Shown: one piece after another, positions 36,474-50,195 of the stretch
How positions within the stretch are numbered: the stretch's first letter is position 1
How the letters are laid out: each line of letters opens with the position of its first letter
NCBI GenBank assembly: GCA_027579435.1
Contig: JANBPK010000938.1
Coordinates: forward strand, 29,763 to 93,762
Direction of reading: 5' to 3'
Length of the DNA stretch: 64,000 bases
Source of the DNA: Candolleomyces eurysporus
Lineage: Eukaryota > Basidiomycota > Agaricomycetes > Agaricales > Psathyrellaceae
Translations under genes and position numbers: made by a program
The notes under the pieces: model-generated
Told to the model about the DNA's origin: nothing
Seen by the model: only the letters and a program-made list of their open reading frames with translations
Database searches by the model: none

Positions 36474-39400
36474 TTATATGAGTGGTTAATGAAAACTGTT
36501 CACGGTTTCGGACTTTAGTCGGTTCTCTTTCAGTTTATTATGCCGCTGTATGCTCAATCTATGTTACCTCATGCCCCTTTCAGATTGTACATGCATCCCT
36601 TCTCTCCATACTTTCGCAAATGAGTCAATATCACGATGAGAACTCGAACTAGAGCTGGAATTTGACTAAGATCCAAAACCTATTTTTTTCACAAGGTATC
36701 GCACGGATTGTCAATATGGTATCACCGTACTGCCCGCACCAAATAAAGACGTGAGGCATGCGACCGTGACCACACCTCGTCTGTCTAGATCTCCGGCTCT
36801 CGAAGATTCTTTCACCTCTCCTTATAGGTCTTTGGAGTCACCGTTGATACATTGCTAGAATGAGGGATTTGTTAGCCTCGGATAGTGTCACCCGTCCTAA
36901 CCTAATGGAATTTGACAGTTTGACATGGCAATGGAGAAGAAGAGGACTCCTTCTAACGTAGCAAGGACTTATCTAGTCGACTGATCATGCACTCAAGATT
37001 AGTGGAGAGAAGTTTTGCCCCGGAGGGCGTGCGCCTCCCCNAATGATTACTCGAATTGGAAACCTCTTTGTTTCCCAGAATCAGAACCCTGGTAGAGGTA
37101 GAATTTGATTCTTTTCCATTGCTACTCAGAAGCAGTTTCATGCTACATAGTATGCGCGATCCGCCTCTTCAGCAGGCTCATGACAGCGTCTTTGGGGTTC
37201 TGCGGTTCTCTATCCGAACTTGTGAACCAAAAGAAGAAATCCAGAGGAGTGAGAAAGAACCGACTCAGAATGACGGTCAGGAACGTCGCGGAGGTCTCTT
37301 CTTCAAGCGGCACCTTTCGAGACGTGAAACACGCCAATTCCTTCCGCTATATCTAGCGTGCACTCGTCTCCGCCTACACATGCTGTTCAATTGAACCCGT
37401 AGGCATTAGTGAGATGCCTACGGCCTTCGCTGAGCGTAAAAATATGATGACAGAGCGAGCGAGGCGCAGTATTGATCCCATAAGGATCTCCACCCACCAT
37501 ATACGGCCTTGTCGAGTCACATTTCAGAGAAGCAAGTATTCCTATACCATTCCAAGTAATCGTCGCCCTAGTCAGATAGAGGGCAGGATGACGGTACGGC
37601 ATGGCGTGGTACTCACGCAGTCACCGCGGGAATAGCGGAGGTGGTGGTAATTGCGTAGATAGGGCGGTCGTTCTGCGCGACCCGTGTATATATGGTATAG
37701 CGAAGGGACGGGATTTCATACCGCTGGCCTCAATATGCACAGATAGGTACGGAGATTGATATAAAACGCGATTTCATCTCCAACATTCACTCGCCCGCGA
37801 TACCCCCGTGTCTTCCCTGCTATCTCTCTAGTCATTTCGCTGAATTCGTCACGGCATCAAGTTCACCCTCACCCTCAATCTGAGGGTCATCTCATCAGTG
37901 AGCATTGTCTTCTCTAGCAAGCCACTTCGATTAACAGATGTGACATGCCAGCCTTCAAGTAAGCATGCAATCTCATATAAATATCTATATTCCACTCCAC
38001 CGGCTGCGGCGGCGACATGATCCCCATCGAAGCCCGGGGGTGGGTAGTTTATACCACATCGAGGGAACAATGGCGAATCTTGAGCTCTGAACTTCGGTCA
38101 TTGCTTCGTCTCGATTCCATAGAACTTTTACTTACTCATTCATGTCATATCAATTCGACAGTGTTGAAGGGTTAAAGATGGGCCCCTGACGATTTGTACG
38201 GGGTGTACAGTATTCCGCGTCCGTGGGCAGGGGAAGTTGTAATTAGCCTCAATAAATGCCCTCGATGGTACCATTACGAACATTTCAAGAGGTCTCGAAG
38301 TCGGTGACAGGCAGAAGGGGCTCTAAATGCGCATATGAGCCATTCAGTCGTGAGCATAGGCACACTTCATTGAATTTTGGAGTTCAATTCCGCACAAGAT
38401 CTCATACAGAGCCAAGTTGAACTTGTCTAAGCCGATTCTGCACCCGTCGAATACTATCTGCGAGGTCCTATCCATGAATTATTCGGTAAAGATGAACGAT
38501 GGGACTCGGATGTGACGTTTCGACTATTGAAGGTCTAGAATTACTTTAATCACCGTTACCTTGACGATCGTATGAAAAGACTAGTCTCCGTTTACAAAAG
38601 CCCAAGATAAGATATTTCCAACGACGCTAGAGCGCTTGGGGGGNAACCAGGACCATTATGTACTCATCTGACTCTTGAGCATCCGACTCTGAACGGTCCC
38701 GCCCGCTACATCAAGGGCCTTGGTGTGCCGGAAAAGACTTGCAATCTACTAAACTGTTCTGTTGGTACGCACAGTCTTCCATACCATACCAACGGGAGAG
38801 CTCGTTGATCGATCATAAAAAGTGCATAGCATAGCCCTTCAAGTGATCGAATTAAGGTCATAACAAGCAAACGATCGAGGGGAGTCAGAGGGACACATAC
38901 ACCCTCACCGTGTAATTCAAAATGGAATGGAGTACTCATCGAGGGGCAGTGGAGACTCTGGACCGTTTAACATTCATGATAGGGTTGACCGTCGCTTGGA
39001 CTCTTGGTCCGACGTTTTCTTTCGACGATAAAGAGGATAAGACCTTGGTGATCGTGATCGCTGTGATCGAGGTGATAGCCGTCGATGCGAACTTGGTGAC
39101 ATCCGTCTCTCTAGTTTGTGTTCCTCGATTTCTGGGGTAAACAAGACGAGTCGACTTGCTTTAATATTTCTCGATTAAAATCGTTTGATACTTCACTCGA
39201 GCCGCCTTCAATGATCTAACGCGCTGATGTGAAAAAAAAACATCCCTCGATAGCGCCTATTGGAGATCAGAACCCCAAACCATGGCAACGATTGGCGGGA
39301 GAGTATGGTGGAAATATAGTATGTACGGGCCTCCATGCTCCGAGTCGGAGGAGGGGGTGGGTCAGGGAGGATACTGGATGAATTGCATGGACTTTTCGCA

Positions 39401-40864
39401 CCCGGCGAACAAATTGAGGAGCCCAGCGGGTGGATCTATGTCGCTTGAAGAGAAAACCAAGCAAAAATCGGAGCGTAAAGGCGTCGTCCAGAGGCGTCCC
39501 ATGCTCCGTTATCACACCGCACCCGCCGTCTCTTCCCCCGAAGTCCAGCCCACCGATCTTGTGATGGGATCAATCAAAACTACCCAGATTGGGACAAATT
39601 ATCGTTCCTGTCCACCGCCTCTTGGCGTGCGTCCGTGCGCAGCGCTGAGGTCGGAGAACCTGGACATGGATGGTGATGCACGAGTCCTCTCGAGTCGACT
39701 TGACTGTGAAGAAGAAGAGAAGGAGTGATACATTAGATTGGTAGAGAACGACACTGGTCTGAACCTTGAACTGAGCGTCGATGATGGCCAGAGCGATTCG
39801 TCCTGCAGATGCTTCCGCGCCGGCAACGATATGCTTCCGCAGTTTTTCGCACATGCTTTGGCCCTCCCTTTCGAGTCTAATCGGTCGCTGGGCCGATGGT
39901 ACGCTATGAACGAGGAAATGAGCGAACATTCTATGAACTTGGCAGACGTCGAGTAGAGGAGAGTAAGAAAACGTAAAACGTCTGTACGAAACATATCATG
40001 GGTTGTGGGCACGACGAAGAGCGAGATGAAGCTGGGAGGTTACTGCTTCTTCGAGCGGCGGCGGAATGGGGATCCGGCAAACTAGTCGGCGAAAGTAGCC
40101 GTGCGCCGCTCCCATTTTAGAGATTAGAGATTGGGTGACGTCGATTCTAGGGATCACGCGATAATCAGGATTTTCACAACTGGTCCGAGCACCTATCGTC
40201 CACCTACATGCCATGCCAGGTGCTCTGAAATTCTAACGAGTTTCGGACTATGCAGGGGCTAGAATGTACCTGTTTCTGGAATTTACAACTCAAATCGACC
40301 CGGGACGGGGCCATCGTACGAGATGGCTGGGCACGTTGCACGGCGAAGTGCGGAATTTGAGTCGGAGGGAAAAGCTGACCTCGAACCTTGCTGCTGGGAC
40401 AGGCGGACGGGTCTCGCCTGCCTTATCCGGCGCTCCTGATGGCGATAGACCCACTTTTGGAAGTCGCCCCAAACATTCATGTTCTGATATCACCCCCGAA
40501 CTGCGAATGCATATCATGATCAGAGGTACGCTGTGCGCGCGAACGGGCCTGCAAGTTGGGGTTTCAACATGCAGTGAAAGCGCTGGATGTCGTGGATTCC
40601 GCGGAAAATCGTCGAAGGAAGGGGCAGGAGGGCCGGCAACAATTGGCAGGATTTGACTCGCGTAGCTTCCCGGGGGTGGTTCAAGACAATAAGTTCTGCA
40701 TTGCTGTGCCAAACACGGACCAACCCATCTTGGAAACCAGATCGGGAAGGAGGCGCCCGTCCCGATTTGGCGGACACAATGAAAGGATGTCCCAGGGTTC
40801 CCTGCAGAAACTTACGCAAGAAGGGCTCGTGTTCTCGGCGGAACCTATTTCGGGCAGAGCACCC
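36474..40864. other. Long gene-poor stretch with two weak candidate frames
   Basis: No supported gene. A 72-codon plus-strand frame (ATG 38922-39140) encodes two hydrophobic stretches and could be a small membrane protein. A 148-codon plus-strand frame (ATG 39282-39728) has good start context but overlaps an equally long minus-strand frame and shows no domain. Ns at 37041 and 38644 lie at C- and G-runs. Confidence 0.4.
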
Positions 40865-40871
40865 TATATAA
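40865..40871 (+). promoter_or_regulatory. TATA box of the HMG-box gene
   Basis: TATATAA, 190 bp before the ATG, followed by a strongly pyrimidine-rich leader, the usual layout of well-expressed basidiomycete genes. Confidence 0.6.
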
Positions 40872-41061
40872 CTATCTGTTCGTATTGTTTTCGCTTTTTG
40901 TGCCCCGTTCGTGCAATTGTTCTCTCTGATTGCAGTGCGAAAGAACGCGCTCCTCCGACACTATTATTCTTTCCCTCCCAGGCGCTCCTCCCCATAGTTC
41001 TTTCCCCTTCCTCTCCTTCACGATCCTCCATTGTTTTCCTTCATTGTCTTCACGAACAATC

Positions 41062-42737
41062 ATGCCCGCTCTTCGTACTCGCGACACCTCCAGATGTAAG
41101 TCCTCCCCGTCCCGCTGCCCCATCCCGCCTCACCCCTCCCCAGCACTCGAAGTGACCACGGACGCACCCGCACCGCCCTCCCTCGCGATCATCTCCCCGA
41201 CCCCGCGCGCATTCGCCTTCCCCATCTCCCACAACCTCTCCGACAGTCCTTACTCTTCGCCATCAAGTTCTCCCTTCGAACCCGACCGCAACACCTTCAC
41301 TTTGCACTCCAACCCGACCACCGTATCGATACCCTCTCCCCCGTCCCCTCCTCTCTTCGCCCAACCACCCTACAACCGAAGCTACTCCCCCGACTCCCTC
41401 AGATCATCATCACCGACTCCCTCCCACAAACGCCGAAAATCGTCGTGCAGCAGCGATTCGAGCGAGCGCAGGCCGAAGAAGGGAGATGAGGACTACATCA
41501 AGCGTCCCGAGAATGCGTTCATCCTCTTCCGACGGAAGTGTTGCGAGGATAGGCAGCAGGCAGCGGAGGAGGCGGCCCAGATGGCCGACGGCCCTCTGAA
41601 GAAGCAGCGTCAAGCCGATCTTTCCAAGACCATCAGCCAGCAGTGGAAGAGTCTTGGATCGGAGGAACGTGCCTATTGGGAGAGTTTGGCGAAGGAGAAG
41701 AAGAAGGAGCACGAGCAGATGTACCCCAACTACGTCTATCGCCCTCAGCGCTCAAAGGATAAGGATGGTCGGTCCAAGAAGAAATCGACCTCCAAGCGGA
41801 GGGGCGATGAGACCGAGCACACTGTTTCGTTCGTCGTCCCCGTTGCTCCTCGTCAACATGGCCGTTCTGCCTCGGCACCGACTCCTCCTCCGTACCAGGC
41901 TATCAAGATCCCTCAGGTATACCATCTTGCTCCCGGTTCAGCACCCACTTCGCCGTCTCTGCTTCCGATGATCAGCAAGCAGTCGACGCAGCACAGCGAG
42001 CTCTCGAACGGCTTCGACTTTTTGCCTACAACGTCGTATGTACCTCCCGCGTTCGCTACTGGCGGACCCATGGATCCCATCTATACGGTGAGTTCTATTT
42101 ATATCTCTGCGTTTCTCTTACTCACCTCTTCTTGCAGTCTCCCGAGTTCTTGCGAGGAATGTTCACCGTTCCTGGCCAGGTTCGCAAGCCGGGTCCTTCT
42201 CCTCTCCAACAGATCGCCATGTCGCAGGAAGCAAACGGTCTCGCTCCTTCTCCCCTCTCGCTCATCACACCTCCTTCCTCTGTCAGCTCCGGTTCCTCTT
42301 CCCCCTCATCACCCAGTACCGCAGGTCCCTTTACCCCCTCCAGCGCCCCTCTTCCTCACTCGTTCCTCGCCATGCCTACTCACGATTTCGACTCTCTCCT
42401 CGAAAACTCCTCCGCGTCGAGCCAGAGTCAAGCCGAGCTCGATCTCCAGGCCGAGATGCAGCTCCAGCACGACTTTAGCCAATTCACCTGGGCATGGTCG
42501 AACACCCCTTCCACGCTCGATAACAACTGGGATGTCAATTCCATCCCATCCGCTCTTCTCGGTGAACAGCCTGGTATGGGTCTCGGAGGCTCCAAGTTTT
42601 CCGTGGACGATCCTCTCGGTTCGACGGGACTCGAGTTTGGGACCGACTTTGCTCAGGCGCTCGAAGCGAGCTACAGCGATCCTACCCTCATCTCTGGGTA
42701 CGACGACTTGCTGGCTGGGACGGCGTTCACTACCTAA
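41062..42737 (+). CDS. HMG-box transcription factor (MATA_HMG/SOX-like box with insertion)
   Basis: Three exons: 41062-41095, 41144-42087 and 42138-42737, 526 codons (525 residues). The HMG box is at residues about 129-212 (YIKRPENAFILFRRKCCEDR, then LSKTISQQWKSLGSEERAYW and EKKKEHEQMYPNYVYRPQRS). It has about 20 extra Ala/Gln/Glu-rich residues between helices 1 and 2. A basic stretch before it (HKRRKSS) and after it (KKKSTSKRRG) may serve nuclear import. The flanks are Pro/Ser-rich, and the C-terminus is acidic and Gln-rich, as in activation domains. Such boxes bind the DNA minor groove sequence-specifically. Basidiomycete relatives include regulators of mating and development (Prf1, Pcc1 type) and Rox1-like factors; I cannot choose between them. 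Intron 1 (48 nt) is in frame and stop-free, so retention would add 16 residues near the N-terminus. Confidence 0.85.
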
Positions 42738-45259
42738 AACTCGGAAGAGATGCAGGATCATCGGAGGAATGGACTGGATAACGGATAAGCATGATTTGGA
42801 CGACGACGGAGGCGCGCATGGACTCGGGTTTTCTCTTCTTCGTATGGTTTCTCAAATCATTTGTTGTATTACTTTTGCGCACCGCTCACTCTCCTCTTCG
42901 TCCCTTCTCTTCTCCTCGAGCAGTCGGCGTCGTTGACCTATATCCCTGGCGGGTGTCGCTTGTACGTTTATTCCTTGCTTCCGATGTCTTTTCTTCCTCC
43001 TTTCTGTGTGTAACTCGGTTATTTGTCCTTTATTGTGTTGTTTGTTGTATTATATTCTACGCATCCACCCCCCTCCTACCTACCGTTTGGGACGGATCGG
43101 TCGGTCGTCGAGAGACGCAGCGGTGCATGCACCTTGCTTTGCTGGATACCCCCTCGCCGACGACGACTTTCGTTCGCTAATCTTCCATCCTGGATGTGTC
43201 TCGACGACCCATTCGTTTCCCATTCATAGTCATTCATTTTTTCGACGCACGCATACCCTCATTCATCGCTTTTTTTTTACATACATACAAATCTCCTTCA
43301 CGCTCGACACGACTCTTTAGTTTAGCTTTCAGTTATATACATCATATAACTCTTTGCTTTCACGACGCTCATTGACTCCCATTCGTTATCGTTACGAACT
43401 CTTCCTCGCTTACTCGATTTGCTTCGTTGCATTTCTCTCGATACCCATCATTTATTTGCACCTCGCACCTCTCCTCATCATCTTTCGCATATACACTTAC
43501 AGATGTACGTACGTTCGTACAATACAGACATACAGGCGATGGTTGCTGCTGTATCATACAGTCCCCAAGTCAGCTAGGGATAGTAAGTCGGCTCTGTCGA
43601 GCTCGAGGCATCAACATCGCCTTGATTATCACCTCTTGACAGCGAGCGCACACGAACATTTCATTTCGTCGCCGCCTCAGCCTCGAGGAAGAGGGTCTGC
43701 GTGTCGTCGGACCGGCGCCGACGAAGCACAACTCAAATTTCAACCCAACCCAACCCATATCAAGACCAACTCCACACCTTTCGTGAGCCCTGCACCTGTG
43801 AATATTCCACCAGTCATGACATTTTTAGGGCGAAAGATTCGTCCGTCGAAAGAACAATAAGAATTGACTGATTCGTGACGGGAATGGGGTCGGATGACCA
43901 CGCCAAACCGTATTTGGCGCCAGGGCGTTCGGTTTTTTNCCGTGTTGGACGGGAGCTGGGGTGTCCGATGATGGTGGTGTGATGTGGACGTGAACTGTCG
44001 AATTTGGATGGGACGGGTGAGCTGGACAGTGGGCGGGAGCAGTGCGGCGCACTTGCTTGCGTTGCCTTATCGCTCGGCGTTCCTGATAAGTAGTAGCGAG
44101 AATGTTCTGTTTGGAATGACCTTTTCTTAAAATGTCGACGTTCTCTCGTCGGCTTGGTGCCTACACTCGAGGTCGAATCGAACCGCATGTCTATTGGTGG
44201 TGTACAGAGTCAATATCGACGACTGAACCCTTGCGTACGTACGTACATATCTATGAAAAGGCGCTATGAGATCAGTCAAAACTACCCAGTGTCTTCTTAC
44301 CTCGTTCCAATTCAAATCCGGTACGCACTAGACCTCTCCGACTCGGACACGGATTCTCCGACAAATTGGCGCGTATACCCAGTGCCCAGGATGGGTAAGT
44401 GCGCTTTTTGCCCCCAAAATCGTGCACCGAATTCGGAGTGCCGCGTGATGCATACGTGGTTCTGAACACGATTCCTGTCTTCTTACCCGGTCTGGCGAGT
44501 TGTCCGAGAAGTCGGTGCGTGTGTCGTGAAGACATGAGGCAAAGGGTGTGGGGCGTGGCGTTGGTGCTGGCTGTTCGAAGCGAGAAGAGCTTGTGTCAAG
44601 AGTGAAGGAAAGGTGGGTTCGAAGGCAAAAGGTCTAGACGGCGTGCTGTTGGACCGATTAGCGATAAGACTATTCAGTCACCTCGAAGCCACAATGAGGC
44701 CAAGACCGACGACTGAGTCCGCGATCCCCAACTTGGAGCAAGGTTAAACTTTAATCTCAAACGGGGGGTAGGGTCGGCTAATCGACGTCTTCATCTGGGA
44801 ATAAGGAAAGAGGCAGGTCCCAAGACAGTTTCAGTGCAAAGGGAGGCTTTTCCAGCAGCCAGGTTAGCGTAGCGTTGGTCATAGTGGTCGTTCCACGTAC
44901 TCGATGCCCATCCAACCCGCAAGCCTTCACCTCACAACAATGTATTTTAGCTTGACTAGACTGCGAGCGAGCTTTAATGGACACGATATAAATGTGGGCT
45001 CAAGGGGGAAGTGGGTGATGGTCAGCGAGAAAGGCGGTCGAGCGTATCGGACGGGAGATGTAGATTGAGAGGAGGTGCGAAGGGGTAAGAAGACCATATA
45101 AACAGGTATATTGCATCTGGGAGGTACAGAGACGTACTATAGTGAAATCGTGATGAAAACATCAGCAACTTTCGCACAAATCAACCAAAGAGGTGACTCA
45201 CCAGAGCTATCTATCTATGATCATGCACCCATCGATGAAAAACTGAGTAAAAGACGTCT
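42738..45259. other. 3' flank of the HMG-box gene; nothing else recognised
   Basis: Open frames at 42791-43860 are T/C-rich, hydrophobic and Ser/Arg-rich by composition and look like untranslated or intergenic DNA; a long 3' UTR is likely. An N at 43939 lies at a T-run. No repeats or RNA genes seen to 45259. Confidence 0.45.
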
Positions 45260-46257
45260 TCAGTGATTGATGGACAGGGCTAAACGGCAGGCGGAGGGTG
45301 CAAACTGAACAAAATTAATCTGGGGGATGAGAAACGGGAGGGAGGGGAGAAATTCGGAAACAATCCACAATGTTTTCCCCTCCCTTATAACCACCCAACC
45401 TCGAGGCCAACACGCAGCAGGGAGTGGCAACGCAACAGAATCCACATAACGGAACCTGTCCCAATGTTTCCCCGGCGACGGTATATTAAACTCAGCCTCG
45501 TTGTTTTCCTTCAAGGGCTGCTTTGACGCTCGAATCGACAGATAAAGCAGGCATCGACCACGATAGCCACGATAGAAGGTGATCGAAAAGCCTTGGGTGG
45601 TCAAAGGACCATGCTCGGCGAGGTGTTTCACCGACCTAGGCGTAGGGTTGGGCTCAGGTAATGCGGGTGGGAGGCGTTAACGAGGACGAGGTCAACCTTC
45701 CCCTGGCCTCGAGGCAATCTACGTGGACGCCACGCCTTCGAAGTACTTGGTAACTGCTCGGTGAAAGTTGACAAGTGACGGTTGGTACGAATATAAGAGA
45801 CATGTAAGTGGATACGGACCAACTTTTGAGCTCTCAGGCTACTGCAGGGAGCGGTAAACCCAAACTTGATCATCGAACGGGGGTCTCCAAAGGTATGCAT
45901 CTCGCTGCAGAACCCCAGGGAAGTCTTCTACCAGTCTCCAGCGATACGGGATTGAAACCTATGTAATTTCTTACACGCCGATGAGCGGGGCCAGGTCGAG
46001 TCAGCGGTGGTAGACCCGAGGGGCTTCTCCTCAGCGTCGAGGCATAGTTCCAGCCAGAAACAAAGCAAGTCAGAAAGAAGGAGGAGAGGTGTGGTTGTCG
46101 TGGAATGAGCTGGCGCGACAGCATTTCCACGTCCGTGGGCGGACCGTCGCCGCCCCGACGTTTGATTGGCGTCAAGCACTCGGGGATGTTGGCCATGATA
46201 TGCTCCTGCTAGAGCCCCAAACTGAAGGGAGGGATGATCAGGAGTATAGTACTGCAT
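45260..46257 (-). CDS. Possible multi-exon gene, unrecognised
   Basis: Minus-strand frames chain loosely: an ATG at 46257 or 46196, open text to about 45928, then 45900-45628 (containing WRPRRLPRGQGKVDLVLVNA) and 45631-45260 (GYRGRCLLYLSIRASKQPLK, HWDRFRYVDSVALPLPAACW), which overlap in different frames near 45630. The codon use in the last two blocks looks coding-like, but I could not place introns that join all blocks in phase, and no domain is recognised. It may be a gene, a relic or chance. Confidence 0.25.
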
Positions 46258-48772
46258 AGAAGGACTTCATTCATCAGCCCCGATGGGGCTGGTACGCGTC
46301 TATTAAAGTCGAAACCATTCTCCCACCATTTCCGTGTGATCAAGAAATAACCCTCAAACCTATGGTCCTCTTAGTCGAAACTGAAACTACGACATGAATA
46401 TATGGGCCCAATATACCGATATGAAAGATGATGAGCTCTGATCGGGCTACTAGGATTTCTCGGTAATGTGGCACTCGGAGATGGTGTGAAGGATTCATGC
46501 GCCTTCTCGAAGGTTGGATACGACTCAGTTGCCAGGAGTTTCTGATTTCTGATATGAGATATGAATGTGGAGCTACCGCATGTATACTTGTCTTTTTTGT
46601 TTCCATCCTGCTAAAAGCCCTCTGATGCGCTCATGGCTACCTTTGAAACAAGTGATCGGATGGTAGGTGGTTGACTTTGGGTAAACTGGGACATCGCGAC
46701 TTGCTTGAATGATCTCACAGCTCGCCTTACCCGGGATCCGTGAATGCGCAGGCTTGCCTTGAGCACGTAGAAGGAATGACACTGAGCGCTGATTCATTGG
46801 AACATGATAGTACCATAGCGAACTACAGGTCCAGGAGCGGGAACGGAATCGACAGCTACATTCACGTATGGCACTTTTGGGAGCAGCAAGAGTGAATTGC
46901 TACTTACTGTCTTATAACGCACAATGGAAGAAGTGCGGAGCAAAAGAAATTGGCATCCGTCGACAACAAAAAAANGCACAGGAGATGAAGGAAAAAGGCA
47001 GTTGGCAACAGTTCGGAAGATTCGAATGGGACGTATTGGGGAAAATAATTGATCTTGCTTCTTGCTTTCCTCAACGCGCTGCGGTGATAGAGATATCTAG
47101 ATAGATGATTGACGCTATAAGTTAATCGAGTCTGCACGAATAGCACAACAGATTCCTGACATACGAATGTACTGAACCAAGCGGAGCACGATATAAACGG
47201 GGATCGAGAAACCGAAGAATGGATCAAGGAGGGGAAAAGAGGCGTCGAGAGTCTGAACAAGGTATGGCGAAGTTCCTCATCGTACGTACAGACCCTATTT
47301 TCTTACCTTGTTCCTGGAGTACCTTCGTGAGACAGTACTTGGGATGGCGAGCCTTACGTTCCTCCTGTCAACAGAAAAATATATTGAGTCAGTGGTAAAC
47401 GTCAATGAGCAAGGGACATACTGAAATGTGAAGAAAGGCAAAAAGGGCCATTACTGAGAAAAATGAAATCTGGTAACCGTAATTGTAATCAAGAAATGAC
47501 GGCTCAGAAATGGATGTTGAGGTTGGGAGGGTCGAGGTTTGAGGTAATTTCGATTGGACTGCGACTGCATGTCAAAATCTCATTCTAGTATATAAGGGGA
47601 AGGGGCGAATACACACAACTTGAGGAAGATAAAGCCAGTGCTGTTCTCCGCTACACGATCGCATATTGGAACGACTCAACGCATTTCCTCCAACAATTCG
47701 GTGAAGGTGAGGAGCAACTTCTCCTGGTGTGAAAAGCTTATAAAATAGCACAATCTTGACTTGAACCTTTTTCAGTCAGTAGGAGTTGAGACATTTACAG
47801 GTCCGAACGCTCAGTAACGAGCTGAGGGCACGGGAATTGAAACAAAGCAAGTGCGCGACGAGCACAGTTGCAACGCGCGATTTCCACTGCATGACTGCGG
47901 GGAAACTTCCCAGATTGTCAAGATGCGCTTGGTACCTTGTATATATAGGTACACTGCCCTGTAGTCTGTGGCCATCGTATTGCCAACGGGGCTACAAGAA
48001 CAAGGACGTGGAATTCCCGGCTGCAGACAAACATCGGAGATCTCGACACTGTTTCCATGCAACTCATTCGACCTCTCCAGCGAGGGTACGAGAAAGAAAC
48101 TTGAAATGACCGCACTAAGAATAGCGGTCGTAGGCGTCACCACATTGAGCTGAGAAGCTCCAAGCGGCGAGTTTCATCTACAGCCAGCTGAGTTCACACT
48201 TCACAGAAGGGGTCCTATGTTTAGTCCTTTAAATTCGATATGGACTGAGTCAACACTTAGCATTATATATGGCGTAGAGCTATGCCATCTCCACAATAAC
48301 ACTATTCTAATTGACGTTCTACCCTTGGCTCTAGGAGATTTTTACGAGGGCTTCATCGACTGGAAGTCCGTGGGAAAGGCTGACAGGTAAGGAGAAAGGA
48401 CTGATGGCTTTTTAGACGTTCTTCCTAACCTCTTCCACGCCTCCGACGCTTAAAATAGGGTATCATAGGTCGTGGTTGGGCCTCACTCACAAGGGTGGCA
48501 ATCCATGTCCGTTGTGTTGTTGTCGTCGTTGATAATTCCACGATTCCCTGGTGGCGCTCGAAGTGAAGATCAGGCTGTAGTGAAGCAGCAGTAACCGAGA
48601 GTGGTTGTATGAGTTCACCGGTTCGAACAATCAGCCTATTGTCACCTTGGCGTGATCAGGGGATGGAGCTGAGGTTTTGGTTGCTCAGAGGGATGGATAT
48701 CTCACAAAGGTATTCTGGCCTCGATCTGCGCCTGAGCCTCTCGGAAGGATTTGGCTCTCGGCCGGATTTGGA
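46258..48772. other. Intergenic, nothing recognised
   Basis: Short open frames on both strands; an N at 46975 sits in an A-run. No supported gene, RNA or repeat. The sequence shortly before 48773 may belong to the PRP6 relic's 5' side. Confidence 0.45.
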
Positions 48773-50195
48773 GCATGACGTGAAAGCCAAAAAGAGAGTT
48801 TTGAGGAAAGGTACGTGTTCGATATATCCTTCGTTCAGTTTTAGTCGCTGACTGGATGTTTATTCTTGCTCTACCGATACCTCTGCCTCTCGCCCTTTCG
48901 TTGGGTCGTTACACTCCACTCTCGAAAAATCAGAACAACTCTTCTTCGGGGTCAACACCTCGTCGTGTGTCATCCGTCCTCGATCTCTGAACCTCTCCCT
49001 TTCTCTCACCGCTCTCGCACTTGGTCATGTAGTCACTCTCCCCAGCCCTCGAACACATCCCGACCTCTGTCTGCCGCTGGAATGAAATCGTTAACCCAGA
49101 ATCCTCGCCCCTGGTTGCCCGTGTTCTTCTTGCTCACACACTCAAAGTCGTACCCACCCTTGGCTCGCTCTCACTCGACTTGAAACACCCAAAAAACCCG
49201 AAGAGCGCCCTCAATGAGGCTAGGAAGAGCATGCCGACAAGGCAGCATCTGGATTGCCGCTGATTGACATCTAGAACAGAGGATTTAAACGAGCGAAAGT
49301 GCTGGAGGCTATGGACAAGACAATCAAAGCGGGAGTTAAGGAACTTTGTCGACACCAAGTCCTACTCACTCGAGACCAGTAGCGAAAAGAACCCCGACGG
49401 TGCGAAAGCGAGGGGGCCATCGTCAGAGACACACCCGGTATGAATTTCGAGGAGGACGAGAACCGGTATGGTACGTCGGGAAGAGGACACTGGGACTGCT
49501 CGAGCTATCCTCGTGTATGCTTTGAAGTTTTTCCATGAACGCCGGGACCTGTGGCCTCTCGCAGGCGACCTCGAGAAGACACACGTTTTACCTTCATCCT
49601 TGGACGCTCTGATATCGAGAGTTGTGGAGCACGTACCCAATCTGGAGGGGTTGTGGGAGATGGGTTCGAAGGAGATGTGGATGCAGGGTGATATTGCTGG
49701 AACGAGAGAGCTCGTTAAAGCTCTTGATACGAATCCGGAGTGAGCGAATTTGGCTGGCGGCAGTCAAGTGAGGCGGAGAATGGGGAGTTGGGTGTTACGA
49801 GGGAGTCGCTGGGGCAGGGGAGGGGTGTTGCGGCTGCTGTGAGGGTGATCTCTTTGTTTCTTGCCTTTGTTTTCTTTCTTCCTCATCCTTTCCTCGATCA
49901 ATATTTCGGGTTTTCTTTTATGCTCGCTCTTCGTGTACACTGTCGTTGATTCGTTCGCTTGACGTAATACCGACATCCTCTCGTTCGCTCGCTAGATCTG
50001 GATGAAGTCAGCTGTCTTCGAAACTCAACAGTCCCAATACACCTCCGGCCTGCAAACATTCTCCACTGTGATCCAAAAATTCCCGAAGTATCTGATCTGG
50101 AACTTGTCCCACGCGCAAGTCTCGCTCCGTCGACGCTCTAAAGAAGATGTATACACTGTCGCTCAGCTATTCTGGCAAGAACGTGATATATAAGA
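48773..50195 (+). pseudogene. Wrecked copy of splicing factor PRP6 (U4/U6.U5 tri-snRNP HAT/TPR-repeat protein)
   Basis: Blocks in the correct order for Prp6, in all three frames: HDVKAKKRVLRK (48773, followed by an intron-like GTACGT); LNEARKSMPTRQ near 49214; KVLEAMDKTIKAGVKELCRH then QVLLTRDQ near 49290-49380; RCESEGAIVRD near 49405; TARAILVYALKFFHERRDLW with LWEMGSKEMWMQGDIAGTRE in the open frame ending at 49743; WMKSAVFETQQ at 50000; and VYTVAQLFWQERD ending near 50192. In-frame stops (for example after LLTRDQ), several frameshifts and at least one large internal deletion make it non-functional. Prp6 bridges U5 and U4/U6 in the tri-snRNP; a living copy must lie elsewhere. The intron-like donor argues against a retroposed copy. 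Confidence 0.8.

Noticed and set aside
39282..40012. Overlapping opposite-strand frames as a sense/antisense gene pair
   Set aside because: Neither frame has a domain or intron signals, and mutual openness on both strands is expected from local composition.
41062..42737. The HMG gene as a mating-type locus
   Set aside because: Basidiomycete MAT loci use homeodomain pairs or pheromone/receptor genes; none is nearby. The HMG factor alone is not evidence of a MAT locus.
39571..44300. Shared TCAAAACTACCCAG at about 39576 and 44276
   Set aside because: A 14-base match without flanking similarity; likely chance in 64 kb.
48610..48640. tRNA B-box-like CCGGTTCGAAC
   Set aside because: No cloverleaf partner sequences within 90 bp.
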